A DNA stretch of 64,000 nucleotides from Flectobacillus rivi (GTDB lineage: Bacteria > Bacteroidota > Bacteroidia > Cytophagales > Spirosomataceae): positions 186,001 through 250,000 of the forward strand of contig NZ_JASHIE010000008.1 in the NCBI RefSeq assembly GCF_030056655.1, written 5' to 3'. This document shows, piece after piece, positions 9,357 to 16,984 of the stretch. The position numbers and the translations under genes were made by a program. The notes below the pieces were generated by a model. That model had not been told where the DNA came from, made no database searches, and saw only the letters and a program-made list of their open reading frames with translations. The stretch's first letter is position 1. Each line of letters starts with the position of its first letter.

Positions 9357-10322
9357 ATGATACAAAATATTTCAATAGAGAATTTTAGATGTTTTGATAA
9401 AACCGAAATAAAAGGTTTTTCAAGGATAAATGTCATTACTGGAAAGAACAACTCTGGAAAAACTTGTTTGTTGGAGGCTTTGTATTTTGGTTTGAGTCAG
9501 GATACTAAAGGAACGATTGATACTCGTAGTTACGAAGGAACAGAAAACACAGGTTACTCTTTAATGAAAAACCAAGATATAGGAGCCATAAATTTCAAAT
9601 TTACTGTAAATAATGAAGAGTTTGGTTTTAAATATCAGCCTGAATTTTCGTTTAAAGATGATAAAACAGGAGAAAACTTTACTCACAATAATGATGTACA
9701 ATTAATTCTTGATAAGAACAGAAAATATCCACAATTATCAACACTTAATCTTAATGAGCCTAAAAAGATAAACGAAAAAAATAATAGCTCAATAAATTTA
9801 GTTCAGCTATTTGACCAAGCTCAAATCACAGGTTTAGATAAAGAAATATTAGATAGTGTAAAAATCATCGACAGTACAATTACAGAGATTAGAACATTCG
9901 GAAGTTATCCAAATACGCTATTTCTAAAAAAGGAAGGAACTATATTTCAGCCTATTAGTTATCATGGTGATGCCTTAGGTAAGGTTATACTTTATATTGG
10001 TATTATATTGAATTATAAAAAATCCATTTATAACTATCTCCTCATAGACGAAATAGAAAACGGCATCCACTACACCGCCCAAAAAGAAGTTTGGCAAATG
10101 CTTTTTAAATTATGCAAACATCATAATATTCAATTATTTGCCACAACTCATAGCCATGAAATGATTACCGCCTTTGAAGAAGTTTGTGAAGAATTTAAAG
10201 GAGAAGGAGCCTATTTTGAAATGGCTCGTCACGCTAAAACCAATCAAATTATTGGTATAAAACATGACATCGATACCCTTGAATATGAATTAGCAACCAA
10301 TACACCTATCAGAGGAGAATAA
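9357..10322 (+). CDS. AAA ATPase, OLD/AriA-like (SMC/RecF-type)
   Basis: A 321-residue ATPase. It opens with the RecF/OLD-like IENFRCFDKTEI, followed by Walker A GKNNSGKT (29-36). Walker B LLIDEIENG sits at 228-236, and the switch-histidine region is LFATTHSHEM (about 260). The middle (60-190) is a variable insert with no visible coiled coil. Its stop overlaps the next ATG by one base (TAATG), so the two are translationally coupled. A small AAA ATPase coupled to a TOPRIM protein is the architecture of PARIS (AriA-AriB) and two-gene OLD-like anti-phage modules; that role is inferred. Its TOPRIM partner is interrupted here. Confidence 0.85.
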   Translation: MIQNISIENFRCFDKTEIKGFSRINVITGKNNSGKTCLLEALYFGLSQDTKGTIDTRSYEGTENTGYSLMKNQDIGAINFKFTVNNEEFGFKYQPEFSFKDDKTGENFTHNNDVQLILDKNRKYPQLSTLNLNEPKKINEKNNSSINLVQLFDQAQITGLDKEILDSVKIIDSTITEIRTFGSYPNTLFLKKEGTIFQPISYHGDALGKVILYIGIILNYKKSIYNYLLIDEIENGIHYTAQKEVWQMLFKLCKHHNIQLFATTHSHEMITAFEEVCEEFKGEGAYFEMARHAKTNQIIGIKHDIDTLEYELATNTPIRGE

Positions 10323-10960
10323 TGAAAAATATCATTTTAGTAGAAGGAAAAGACGACAAAGCTTTCATCGAATATTTAATACAAGGTGTTGATGTTAAAG
10401 AGTTTTCAGTTAATATTTTAGAAGGTTTAAGTAAAGATGCTTTGACAAAACGTTTAGCTAGTTTAAAGACTGGTTTCCTCAAAAATCCTTTTGAAAAACT
10501 GGGTATTATCATCGACCAAGATTCATTTACAAGGGAAGAAAGATTAGCGTTTATAAATGAATGTTTACAAGAAAGTTTTGATATATAATTGTCAGATAGT
10601 CAAACATTTGTAGATTTAACAATTGATAAAATTCCTCTACAAATTGCTTGCTATTTCATGAATGTCGGTGGAAAAGGAGAGTTAGAAACAATTTTACGAT
10701 TAATAAAAAACCATCCATCAAGCAATGCTGATTGCTTAGAACAATGGCAAAATTGTTTATCAGAAAAGGTAAGCCAAAAGGAATTTGATAAACTTTGGGT
10801 TCATTATTACCTCAAATATGATACCGCCACTCATCAAGAAAGACAACATGTAGGGAGATACTGTACTTTGGAATATAGTCTTCAAAATAAAACCCATATC
10901 TGGGATTTAGATTCTCCTGTTTTGGCAGAATTGAAGAGATTTTTGGCTTTGTTCGATTGA
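10322..10960 (+). pseudogene. TOPRIM/DUF3226-like OLD-type protein, interrupted by an in-frame TAA
   Basis: The frame starts at the ATG overlapping the ATPase stop. It encodes 88 residues with both TOPRIM signatures, VEGKDDKAF (glutamate near 8) and GIIIDQDSF (DxD near 60), then hits TAA at 10586-10588. The same frame continues without shift for 123 codons (LSDSQTFVDLTIDKIPLQIA to FLALFD). Joined length, about 212 residues, fits the DUF3226 family. The simplest reading is one nonsense mutation. Both halves otherwise look intact, so the loss is recent, or the base is a sequencing error. The 88-residue N-terminal piece could still be made. The downstream piece has only a TTG directly after the stop to restart on. 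Confidence 0.75.
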
Positions 10961-11044
10961 AATAACTCAAATAGTCTCCACAACAGCAAGCTAAACATAA
11001 ATTATCCCCAATATTGAGACTAGGAGGATTTTATGAAATTCATT

Positions 11045-11080
11045 AAAAAGCGGTCGAAAAACAATTTTCGACCGCTTTTT
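11045..11080 (+). terminator. Rho-independent terminator (GCGGTCGAAA type)
   Basis: A 16-bp perfect stem (11045-11060 with 11065-11080), loop ACAA, A5/T6 tracts. Its core AGCGGTCGAAAA is nearly the same as the terminator at 14540 and related to that at 54827, so it belongs to a dispersed composite repeat. Confidence 0.88.
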
Positions 11081-11112
11081 TGCTATCAGCATCCTATGGC
11101 TAACTTGGCTCA

Positions 11113-11180
11113 AGACGTAAAGTATTACGTCTCTACTGCTAGCATACAAATTTTACCATAATCACTCATTGGCTCAATCA
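11113..11180. repeat. R1 repeat: AGACGTAA hairpin plus TCACTCA array
   Basis: An 8-bp inverted repeat AGACGTAA/TTACGTCT (11113-11132) is followed by a TCACTCA-type array at about 11161-11200. The whole stretch from 11083 aligns by eye with 54872-54965, including shared CTATGCTA/CTATGGCTA and CTACTG words. Confidence 0.65.
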
Positions 11181-11339
11181 CCAATTCACTCAATAGATAA
11201 TGCCCTCCTATCATTATCTATATGCCTTCCATTTCTATTCAATGGTTTATGTTACAAAATTTTAACTAATTTTAGCATCGTTGTCTCCCCGACAATGACA
11301 AATAGTTGTGTGAACCATTTAACCAAAAACAATACTACC

Positions 11340-12290
11340 ATGCAAAAACTCATTACAAAATTACCTTTGATAATTCTGTGTATTTTATGCTCAACATTGG
11401 TCGTTACGGCTCAAAGTGTAGAAGGACGTTGGGATATTACCATTACGAAAGGAAATAAAAAATTCCCGTCTTGGTTGGAAATTAACCACTCTGGGGTAAA
11501 ATACTTCAATGGGCGTTTTGTAGGTAGTGGCGGTAGTGCTAGACCTATCTCTAGAGTCTATTTTAAGGATAATAAAATGTCTTTTTCCATTCCGCCACAG
11601 TGGGACAGAGAAGATAAAGATCTTGTGGTAGAGGCTGAATTGAAAGATGGAAAATTAGAAGGAACGATGAATCAGCCTAATGGCGAAGTGCTGAATTGGG
11701 TGGGTGTAAAAGCTCCAAAATTGATCAAGTCTAGTGAGCCTATTTTCGCAAAACCAATGCCTATTTTCAATGGTAAAAACTTAGACGGATGGGAAATTAT
11801 TGGAAGAGAAGACCGTCCTGCCGCAGGCGAAAATCAATGGATTGTTGAGAATGGTGTTTTGAAAAGTCCAAAATCAGGTGCCAATATCAGAACGACAAAA
11901 ACCTTTGGCGATTTCAAATTACATGTTGAATTCCGTGTGCCAGAAGGTAGCAATAGCGGTGTATATCTTCGTGGACGTTATGAAGTACAGATTACAGACG
12001 GCTTCGGCATTGAACCATCTGCTATTGAACTGGGAGGAATTTATGGTTTTGTGAAGCCTTTAGAAATGCCTGCTAAAAAAGCGGGAGAATGGCAAAGTTA
12101 TGATATTACTTTAGTTGGAAGAGTTGTGACTGTAATGCTAAATGGCAAAACAACCATCTACAAAGCTGAGATACCAGGCATTACAGGTGGTGCTATTGAT
12201 AGCAATGAGGCAGAAGCAGGACCAATTATGTTCCAAGGTGATCACGGCCCAATTGAGTTTAGAAACATCACCATTGCAGTAGCGAAGTAA
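11340..12290 (+). CDS. DUF1080 (3-keto-disaccharide hydrolase-like) secreted protein
   Basis: 316 residues from the ATG at 11340. It starts with a signal peptide (MQKLITKLPLIILCILCSTLVVTAQ), then a small N-terminal domain (SVEGRWDITITKGNKKFPSWLEI). The C-terminal half is a concanavalin-like DUF1080 domain (IFNGKNLDGWEIIGRE; FKLHVEFRVPEGSNSGVYLRGRYEVQI; GPIEFRNITIA). The domain is frequent in Bacteroidota and Planctomycetes and acts on keto-glycosides or polysaccharides. A TTG-started extension to 11169 would lack sense ahead of the signal peptide and is rejected. Monocistronic. Confidence 0.87.
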   Translation: MQKLITKLPLIILCILCSTLVVTAQSVEGRWDITITKGNKKFPSWLEINHSGVKYFNGRFVGSGGSARPISRVYFKDNKMSFSIPPQWDREDKDLVVEAELKDGKLEGTMNQPNGEVLNWVGVKAPKLIKSSEPIFAKPMPIFNGKNLDGWEIIGREDRPAAGENQWIVENGVLKSPKSGANIRTTKTFGDFKLHVEFRVPEGSNSGVYLRGRYEVQITDGFGIEPSAIELGGIYGFVKPLEMPAKKAGEWQSYDITLVGRVVTVMLNGKTTIYKAEIPGITGGAIDSNEAEAGPIMFQGDHGPIEFRNITIAVAK

Positions 12291-12323
12291 TTACTTGAAT
12301 AGTATTCTTGATAGTATTTTTGG

Positions 12324-12366
12324 TAAATCCTTTATTTGTTACACACAGATAAAGGATTTATTATTT
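12324..12366 (+). terminator. AT-rich terminator after DUF1080 gene
   Basis: A 12-bp perfect stem (12324-12335 with 12349-12360) with a 13-nt loop, followed by TTATTT. It lies 34 nt after the stop. Confidence 0.55.
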
Positions 12367-12461
12367 AAAACAGTTTTGGGGTAAAAAACAAAACCTCACG
12401 TTGATACACTAAATACATTCCAACTTCGTAAATTTGAAAATCATCAACAAAAATCGACCTC

Positions 12462-13661
12462 ATGAACAAAAACCTTCAATCTCTTTATCAAATTGCCCAA
12501 AAACCTTCTCGTAAAATTATTGGTTTGATGTCGGGAACGTCAATGGATGGACTTGATGTGGCTCTTTGCGAGATTTCGGGTGCGGGCGAAAGCACGGAAG
12601 TCAAATTGTTAGATTTTGACACCATTCCTTACACCGAAGATATTAAAGAAGAAATTCGACAGGTTTTTGCCAAAGAAACCATCAACTTTCCTCATTTGGC
12701 GATGCTCAACGAGTGGATTGGGGTATTGCATGCCAATATGATTTTGGAATGCCTTCAAAAATGGAACATTTCACCCGAGGACGTTGACCTTATTGCCTCA
12801 CATGGACAAACGGTGATGCACGCACCAAAAATTTTGCATGGTATCGAAAAATTCCCAAATGCAACGCTTCAAATTGGAGATGGCGACCATATAGCAGTCA
12901 ATACAGGTATTATCACCATAGCTGACTTTAGACAAAAGCACGTAGCCGCAGGTGGCGAAGGTGCGCCATTAGCTGTATATGGAGACTATTTTATTTTTGG
13001 TAAGAAAGGCGAAAATCGTATTATGCTCAATATGGGCGGCATTGCCAACTTTACCTATTTACCTGCCAATATGAACCCTGAAGAGGTTTTTGTGACCGAT
13101 ACAGGCACAGGTAATACCTTGCTCGATGCTTTTACCAGAACCTTCTATCCTGATATGGCTTACGACAAAGATGCCCTTTTGGCAAAACAAGGTATTGTCA
13201 ATCAAGCCTTATTGGAGGCGTTGAAGCAAGATGAGTTTTTCAAAAAGCCTTTTCCAAAAACTACAGGACCCGAATTATTTAGCAAAGCTTATGTATATCG
13301 TGCTCAAGAAGTCAGTGACACGCTACATATTCCGAGTCATGATTTATTGGCAACACTCACACGATTTAGTGCTGAGACGATTGCCGAAGCTGTGCATTCG
13401 CTCAATTTATCCAATCTTTCTGATTTTACGGTGTACACTTCGGGTGGAGGGATGCACAATCCTTTGCTAATGGAATGGCTTCAAGAACTTATTCCCGCCA
13501 AATTTGCAAGAACCAATGAACTGGGTATCAATGGCGATGCGAAAGAAGCCGTATTGTTTGCCATTTTAGCAAACGAAACCGTAGCGGGTGGCGAGTCTGA
13601 TTTTGGTACTCGTAGAGGAATTCCTTCGGTAACCATGGGAAAAATTTCTTTTCCTTCTTAA
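12462..13661 (+). CDS. anmK: Anhydro-N-acetylmuramic acid kinase
   Basis: 399 residues, of the AnmK type in length. The N-terminal phosphate loop IIGLMSGTSMDGLDVALCEI (residues 19-38) is the family hallmark. The active-site region NMGGIANFTYLP with TDTGTGNTLLDAF (about 208-225) and a conserved end (GISSVTMG-like, here RRGIPSVTMG) follow. AnmK phosphorylates and opens 1,6-anhydro-MurNAc during cell-wall recycling in the cytosol. ATG start close to the expected N-terminus. No other recycling gene (nagZ, murQ) is adjacent. Confidence 0.96.
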   Translation: MNKNLQSLYQIAQKPSRKIIGLMSGTSMDGLDVALCEISGAGESTEVKLLDFDTIPYTEDIKEEIRQVFAKETINFPHLAMLNEWIGVLHANMILECLQKWNISPEDVDLIASHGQTVMHAPKILHGIEKFPNATLQIGDGDHIAVNTGIITIADFRQKHVAAGGEGAPLAVYGDYFIFGKKGENRIMLNMGGIANFTYLPANMNPEEVFVTDTGTGNTLLDAFTRTFYPDMAYDKDALLAKQGIVNQALLEALKQDEFFKKPFPKTTGPELFSKAYVYRAQEVSDTLHIPSHDLLATLTRFSAETIAEAVHSLNLSNLSDFTVYTSGGGMHNPLLMEWLQELIPAKFARTNELGINGDAKEAVLFAILANETVAGGESDFGTRRGIPSVTMGKISFPS

Positions 13662-13683
13662 ATTCTTAGAGAATAATCTTTTG

Positions 13684-13716
13684 TAGATGCAACCTTTAGT
13701 TTAAGCCTTGCATCTA
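13684..13716. repeat. R1-like hairpin after anmK
   Basis: Inverted repeat TAGATGCAA / TTGCATCTA (13684-13692 with 13708-13716). The core AGATGCAA resembles the AGACGCAA hairpins at 14504 and 54782. Confidence 0.5.
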
Positions 13717-13756
13717 ATAGACATAAAATATACTGTCATCAAATAAAGGTTTTACT

Positions 13757-14452
13757 ATGAAAAAGATTCTTTTCCTCGTTTCTATTGTATTGATTTCGTG
13801 CGTTACTGTCATTCAAGCACAGGTAGTAACACAAAAACGTAATGTGGGTTCATTTAAAGGTATTCAAATTTCGGGCGGAATCGATTTGTACCTCACACAA
13901 GGCTCTAGCGAATCTGTTAGTATTAGTGCCGCTGAAGATCGCCAAGATGATATTAAAGTAGATAACAATGGCGGCGTAATCCGCATATATATCGAAAACT
14001 CAAAATGGGGCTGGTTCAAATGGAACAATAAACCCGTAAAAGCCTACGTGACGGTGAAAGACCTCAATTCTATTTCGGCAACAGGCGGTTCGGATGTATA
14101 TTCTGAAAAGAAACTCGAATTGATTAAACTTACGATTCGTGCAACGGGTGGTTCGGATATTAAACTAGAAATAGACGCCGACGAAATTGACTGTAGTACA
14201 ACAGGAGGATCGGATGTTACGCTCATTGGTAATACAACCGTTTTGAAGGCAAGCTCAACTGGCGGTAGTGACTTAAAGGCCAACAAACTACGTTCAAGTT
14301 TTTGTAGTGTATCCGCAACAGGTGGTTCGGATGCGTATGTTTGGGCTGAAAAAGAAATTAGTATCTCTGCTACAGGTGGTTCAGATGTATATATTTCGGG
14401 CAATGCCAGAGTTGTGAAAAAGAGCGTAACAGGTGGCTCGGATGTTCACTAG
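13757..14452 (+). CDS. Head-GIN (DUF2807) beta-helix exported protein
   Basis: 231 residues. A signal peptide (MKKILFLVSIVLISCVTVIQA) is followed by the head-GIN opening (VGSFKGIQISGGIDLYLTQG) and a repeated region. Seven TGGSD motifs occur between about residues 110 and 230, spaced 18-21 residues apart, which fits one turn of a right-handed beta-helix per repeat. DUF2807 proteins are common cell-envelope proteins of Bacteroidota with unknown role, perhaps adhesive or structural. The repeat regularity is also seen at the DNA level, with GGTTCGGATGT words. The protein ends exactly on a repeat (TGGSDVH), so truncation of a longer helix is possible. Confidence 0.85.
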   Translation: MKKILFLVSIVLISCVTVIQAQVVTQKRNVGSFKGIQISGGIDLYLTQGSSESVSISAAEDRQDDIKVDNNGGVIRIYIENSKWGWFKWNNKPVKAYVTVKDLNSISATGGSDVYSEKKLELIKLTIRATGGSDIKLEIDADEIDCSTTGGSDVTLIGNTTVLKASSTGGSDLKANKLRSSFCSVSATGGSDAYVWAEKEISISATGGSDVYISGNARVVKKSVTGGSDVH

Positions 14453-14503
14453 GATATTGAGAGAATGGAGATTGAGTGTTTTTATTAAATGCCTCTGTCG
14501 TAG

Positions 14504-14522
14504 AGACGCAATGCTTGCGTCT
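14504..14522. repeat. R1 hairpin AGACGCAA/TTGCGTCT
   Basis: An 8-bp perfect inverted repeat with a 3-nt loop, 18 nt ahead of the GCGGTCGAAA terminator. The same order (hairpin, CTAAAG, spacer with AGTATCAAAAA, terminator) occurs at 54782-54874. Confidence 0.65.
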
Positions 14523-14539
14523 AAAGAAAATATAGTATC

Positions 14540-14577
14540 AAAAATGCGGTCGAAATTATTTTTTCGACCGCATTTTT
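14540..14577. terminator. Bidirectional terminator between GIN gene and REC-CRP gene
   Basis: A 16-bp perfect stem (14540-14555 with 14562-14577) with A5 and T5 ends and core ATGCGGTCGAAA. It lies between convergent genes. Confidence 0.88.
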
Positions 14578-14635
14578 GTTTTTTATCAACAGAAACATCT
14601 TGCCTAATGCCTACAGCTCATAGTCTAAAGCTTCT

Positions 14636-15709
14636 TTAATATTTCAAGTGTTGTATTTTCAATAAATCTAGGATAATTACTTTTCCTGACGTTATTTCTA
14701 TTAATCCTTCTTGTTTAAAATCAGAAAGCGTTCTAATCAGCGACTCTGTAGCCGTACCTGCTATCGACGCCAAATCTTCTCTTGAGAGCTGAACAATAAT
14801 GTCAACGGTTTGATCAGGATGAATATGTTTGGCATAAAACACCAAAGACTCTGCCACACGTTTTCTCAAAGAATTATAAGCCAATCCCAACAGATACTTT
14901 TCTTGTTGGATAATTTCTTGCGCCATCCATTGAATCAACCCATTGGCCATAGCACGATTTTGGTGAATCGCCTGTAAAAACAAATCCTTTGGAACATACA
15001 GCAATTCTGTTTCTTCTAATGCAACAGCAGTTTCTACATAAGCGCTACCGCTCAAGAGTGCTTGTATTCCGACAAAATCACCTACTTTATACAAACCTGT
15101 CACCAATTCTTTGCCTTCATTATTTTGCAAAATCACCTTTACTTTTCCTGACTGTACATAATACAAACGGATGGCGTCATCGCCTTCGGCATATATTACC
15201 GATTTCTTTTTGTAATGATGCGGACGCTTATCTTCTAAGAGTTGCTGTAACCCTTCAGTCAGATATGCATAGTTAAAATTAGCACTCACATGCGCTTCTT
15301 CTACCACATTAGTTTGAGGAGTGACACTATGCTGTTGATGTTCGACTTTACTCAAGCGAGTTTCAATTGCTGAAATCAGTTCTACTTCATCAAAAGGCTT
15401 AGTCAGGTAATCATCTGCGCCAAGTTCCATTCCTTTTCTAAAATCCCCTCTTTCTGATTTGGCGGTTAATAAAATTACAGGTATTGTATTCAAAACAGGA
15501 TTTTTGTGTAAAACCTTCAGTACACCATAGCCGTCCAATACAGGCATCATCAAATCACAAATCACTAAATCGGGTTGACATTGCAGGGCTTTTTCAACTC
15601 CAATTTTTCCATTTTCGGCGGTGTACACCTCATAGTTGGACAACTCGAGTATTTCGGCGGTATTTCTCCGCAACTGGTCATCGTCTTCTATGAGCAATAT
15701 TTTTTGCAT
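14636..15709 (-). CDS. Response regulator fused to CRP/FNR-type regulator (REC-cNMP-HTH)
   Basis: 357 residues in three parts. A receiver domain covers 1-120 (acidic EDDD at 8-11, phospho-acceptor Asp52 in ICDLMMP, Lys in LTKPFDEVE). A cyclic-nucleotide-binding-like jelly roll covers about 150-265 (HHYKKKSVIYAEGDDAIRLYYVQSGKVKVILQN). A CRP winged helix covers about 275-350 (LSREDLASIAGTATESLIRTLSDFKQEGLIEI). No FNR iron-sulfur cysteines are seen. The fusion would let a two-component phosphorelay and a small-molecule or redox input meet on one transcription factor. It lies 84 nt downstream of the kinase-like gene on the same strand, presumably its operon partner. Confidence 0.92.
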   Translation of the reverse strand: MQKILLIEDDDQLRRNTAEILELSNYEVYTAENGKIGVEKALQCQPDLVICDLMMPVLDGYGVLKVLHKNPVLNTIPVILLTAKSERGDFRKGMELGADDYLTKPFDEVELISAIETRLSKVEHQQHSVTPQTNVVEEAHVSANFNYAYLTEGLQQLLEDKRPHHYKKKSVIYAEGDDAIRLYYVQSGKVKVILQNNEGKELVTGLYKVGDFVGIQALLSGSAYVETAVALEETELLYVPKDLFLQAIHQNRAMANGLIQWMAQEIIQQEKYLLGLAYNSLRKRVAESLVFYAKHIHPDQTVDIIVQLSREDLASIAGTATESLIRTLSDFKQEGLIEITSGKVIILDLLKIQHLKY

Positions 15710-15793
15710 ATTCTTGGTGATTGTTTTGTATTTATTGGGGTAAAAGCATTAACACTTTACCGAAAAGACATCATCAGCTCATGATCAATTATC

Positions 15794-16600
15794 CTAGCTA
15801 TCGTTCATTTGTTGCATCACTTTGGAAAGATAAAAATTTAAAGGCCGTTCGATGGCGTTATCATCCAATCTTCCCATGCTCAATGATTCTTCTAAAAGTG
15901 CTGTGAGCGTTTTTACATTTTCCAAAATCGTTTGGATATGTTCTTCTTGCTTCTGTACGTTCCCGATTTTGTTGTATTTACTTAGAAGATTCGCCGAAGA
16001 TGATATAATCCCCAGTGGTGTTCTAAACTCGTGTGAGGCGTAAGTAATAAACTGAGATTTTAGCCCATTGAGTCGATGCTCGCGGTGCAATGCTTCCGAT
16101 AATTCATGTTGCGAATGCTCTAATTTCGTAAGCGTTTCGAGCAACGCTGAAGTGCGATACGAAATCATTTGGTCGATTTGATTTTTAAAATATTCACGAC
16201 CCTTGATACCGTTTTCTTTTTCAAATTGTAAAAGTTTCTCCAAATTAATAATACGGGTAATTAAATACGTTTGAGAATCACATTGAAATGCATCAATATT
16301 GATAATAGCCCAAAAAGTAGTACCATCATGCACTTTACATTGTACTTCTTCCGACCATTTACCACTTTCGTCTAGGCTTTTCCTAAGTTTGGCATTTTGC
16401 TCGCTTGTAATGGGCATTTCTCGCACTTCAACTCCGTATTTCTCAGCAAACTCTTTCTCGTCTCGAACCTTAAATAACTCTAAACCAGAGTCATTTACTA
16501 GAACTACCTCATTGGTTTCATAGTTATAGATACTCACAAAAACATTTAAGTGTGTGAGCAAAGCATCGAGTATAGCATCTTTTAGTGTGGGGTTAAGCAT
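15794..16600 (-). CDS. Histidine-kinase-like protein: PAS plus DHp (HisKA), no ATPase domain
   Basis: About 268 residues from the ATG at 16600 (MLNPTLKDAILD). A PAS-like sensor (FVSIYNYETNEVVLVNDSGLELF; TTFWAIINIDAF) is followed by a helix and the H-box FITYASHEFRTPLGIISSSANLL, with the second DHp helix up to LLEESLSMGRLDDN. The protein then stops after about 20 residues (FYLSKVMQQMNDS). N, G1, F and G2 boxes are absent, and the 84 nt to the next gene cannot encode them. It can carry the phosphoryl histidine but not bind ATP in the usual way. It could be a phosphotransfer protein fed by another kinase, for example the divergent one at 16985. Confidence 0.85.
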   Translation of the reverse strand: MLNPTLKDAILDALLTHLNVFVSIYNYETNEVVLVNDSGLELFKVRDEKEFAEKYGVEVREMPITSEQNAKLRKSLDESGKWSEEVQCKVHDGTTFWAIINIDAFQCDSQTYLITRIINLEKLLQFEKENGIKGREYFKNQIDQMISYRTSALLETLTKLEHSQHELSEALHREHRLNGLKSQFITYASHEFRTPLGIISSSANLLSKYNKIGNVQKQEEHIQTILENVKTLTALLEESLSMGRLDDNAIERPLNFYLSKVMQQMNDS

Positions 16601-16799
16601 GAATTTAGGACTGGATATTAATTTATATGTGAATCGTTTTGGTTTACTTTTATGAGCACTAATATCTATGCTCGGATGTTTTTCAAACGCACGAATTCTC
16701 CCAAAATAACACCCGATACCACAACACAATTTGACTAATATACAAAGAGATTTCTACAAAATTCAGATTCTCAATCTTGATAAATACTGACGACTATCA

Positions 16800-16942
16800 T
16801 AATTAAACCTTGAATCTGGTCAAGGTTTAAGAAGTGCCGAAATACGAACTTTGTGTCATCAAGTGGTAGATTTACTTCATACTTGTAGGTTTAGAGGTTA
16901 AAAAAGAAAGCAGTCTTGATGTTCAGGACTGCTTTTTTGTGT
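16800..16942 (+). ncRNA. Candidate small RNA with its own terminator between divergent kinase genes
   Basis: An 11-bp perfect hairpin (16803-16813 with 16820-16830, 6-nt loop) is followed about 75 nt later by an intrinsic terminator (stem 16907-16919 with 16923-16935, core AAAGCAGTCTTGA, then TTTTTTG). There is no plus-strand ORF upstream for this terminator to serve. The options are a short noncoding RNA, or an attenuated leader of the kinase gene that starts at 16985. No clear promoter was seen. Confidence 0.45.
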
Positions 16943-16984
16943 TAAATTTGGTCAAAAATAATCCAATTCAATCCCGCTTGTATT

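Noticed and set aside
10586..10588. Recoding (selenocysteine or pyrrolysine) at the TOPRIM stop
   Set aside because: The codon is TAA, which neither system uses, and no downstream stem-loop like a SECIS was seen.
11169..11339. N-terminal extension of the DUF1080 protein
   Set aside because: It starts with TTG inside a repeat (TCACTCA array), and the downstream ATG opens a textbook signal peptide.
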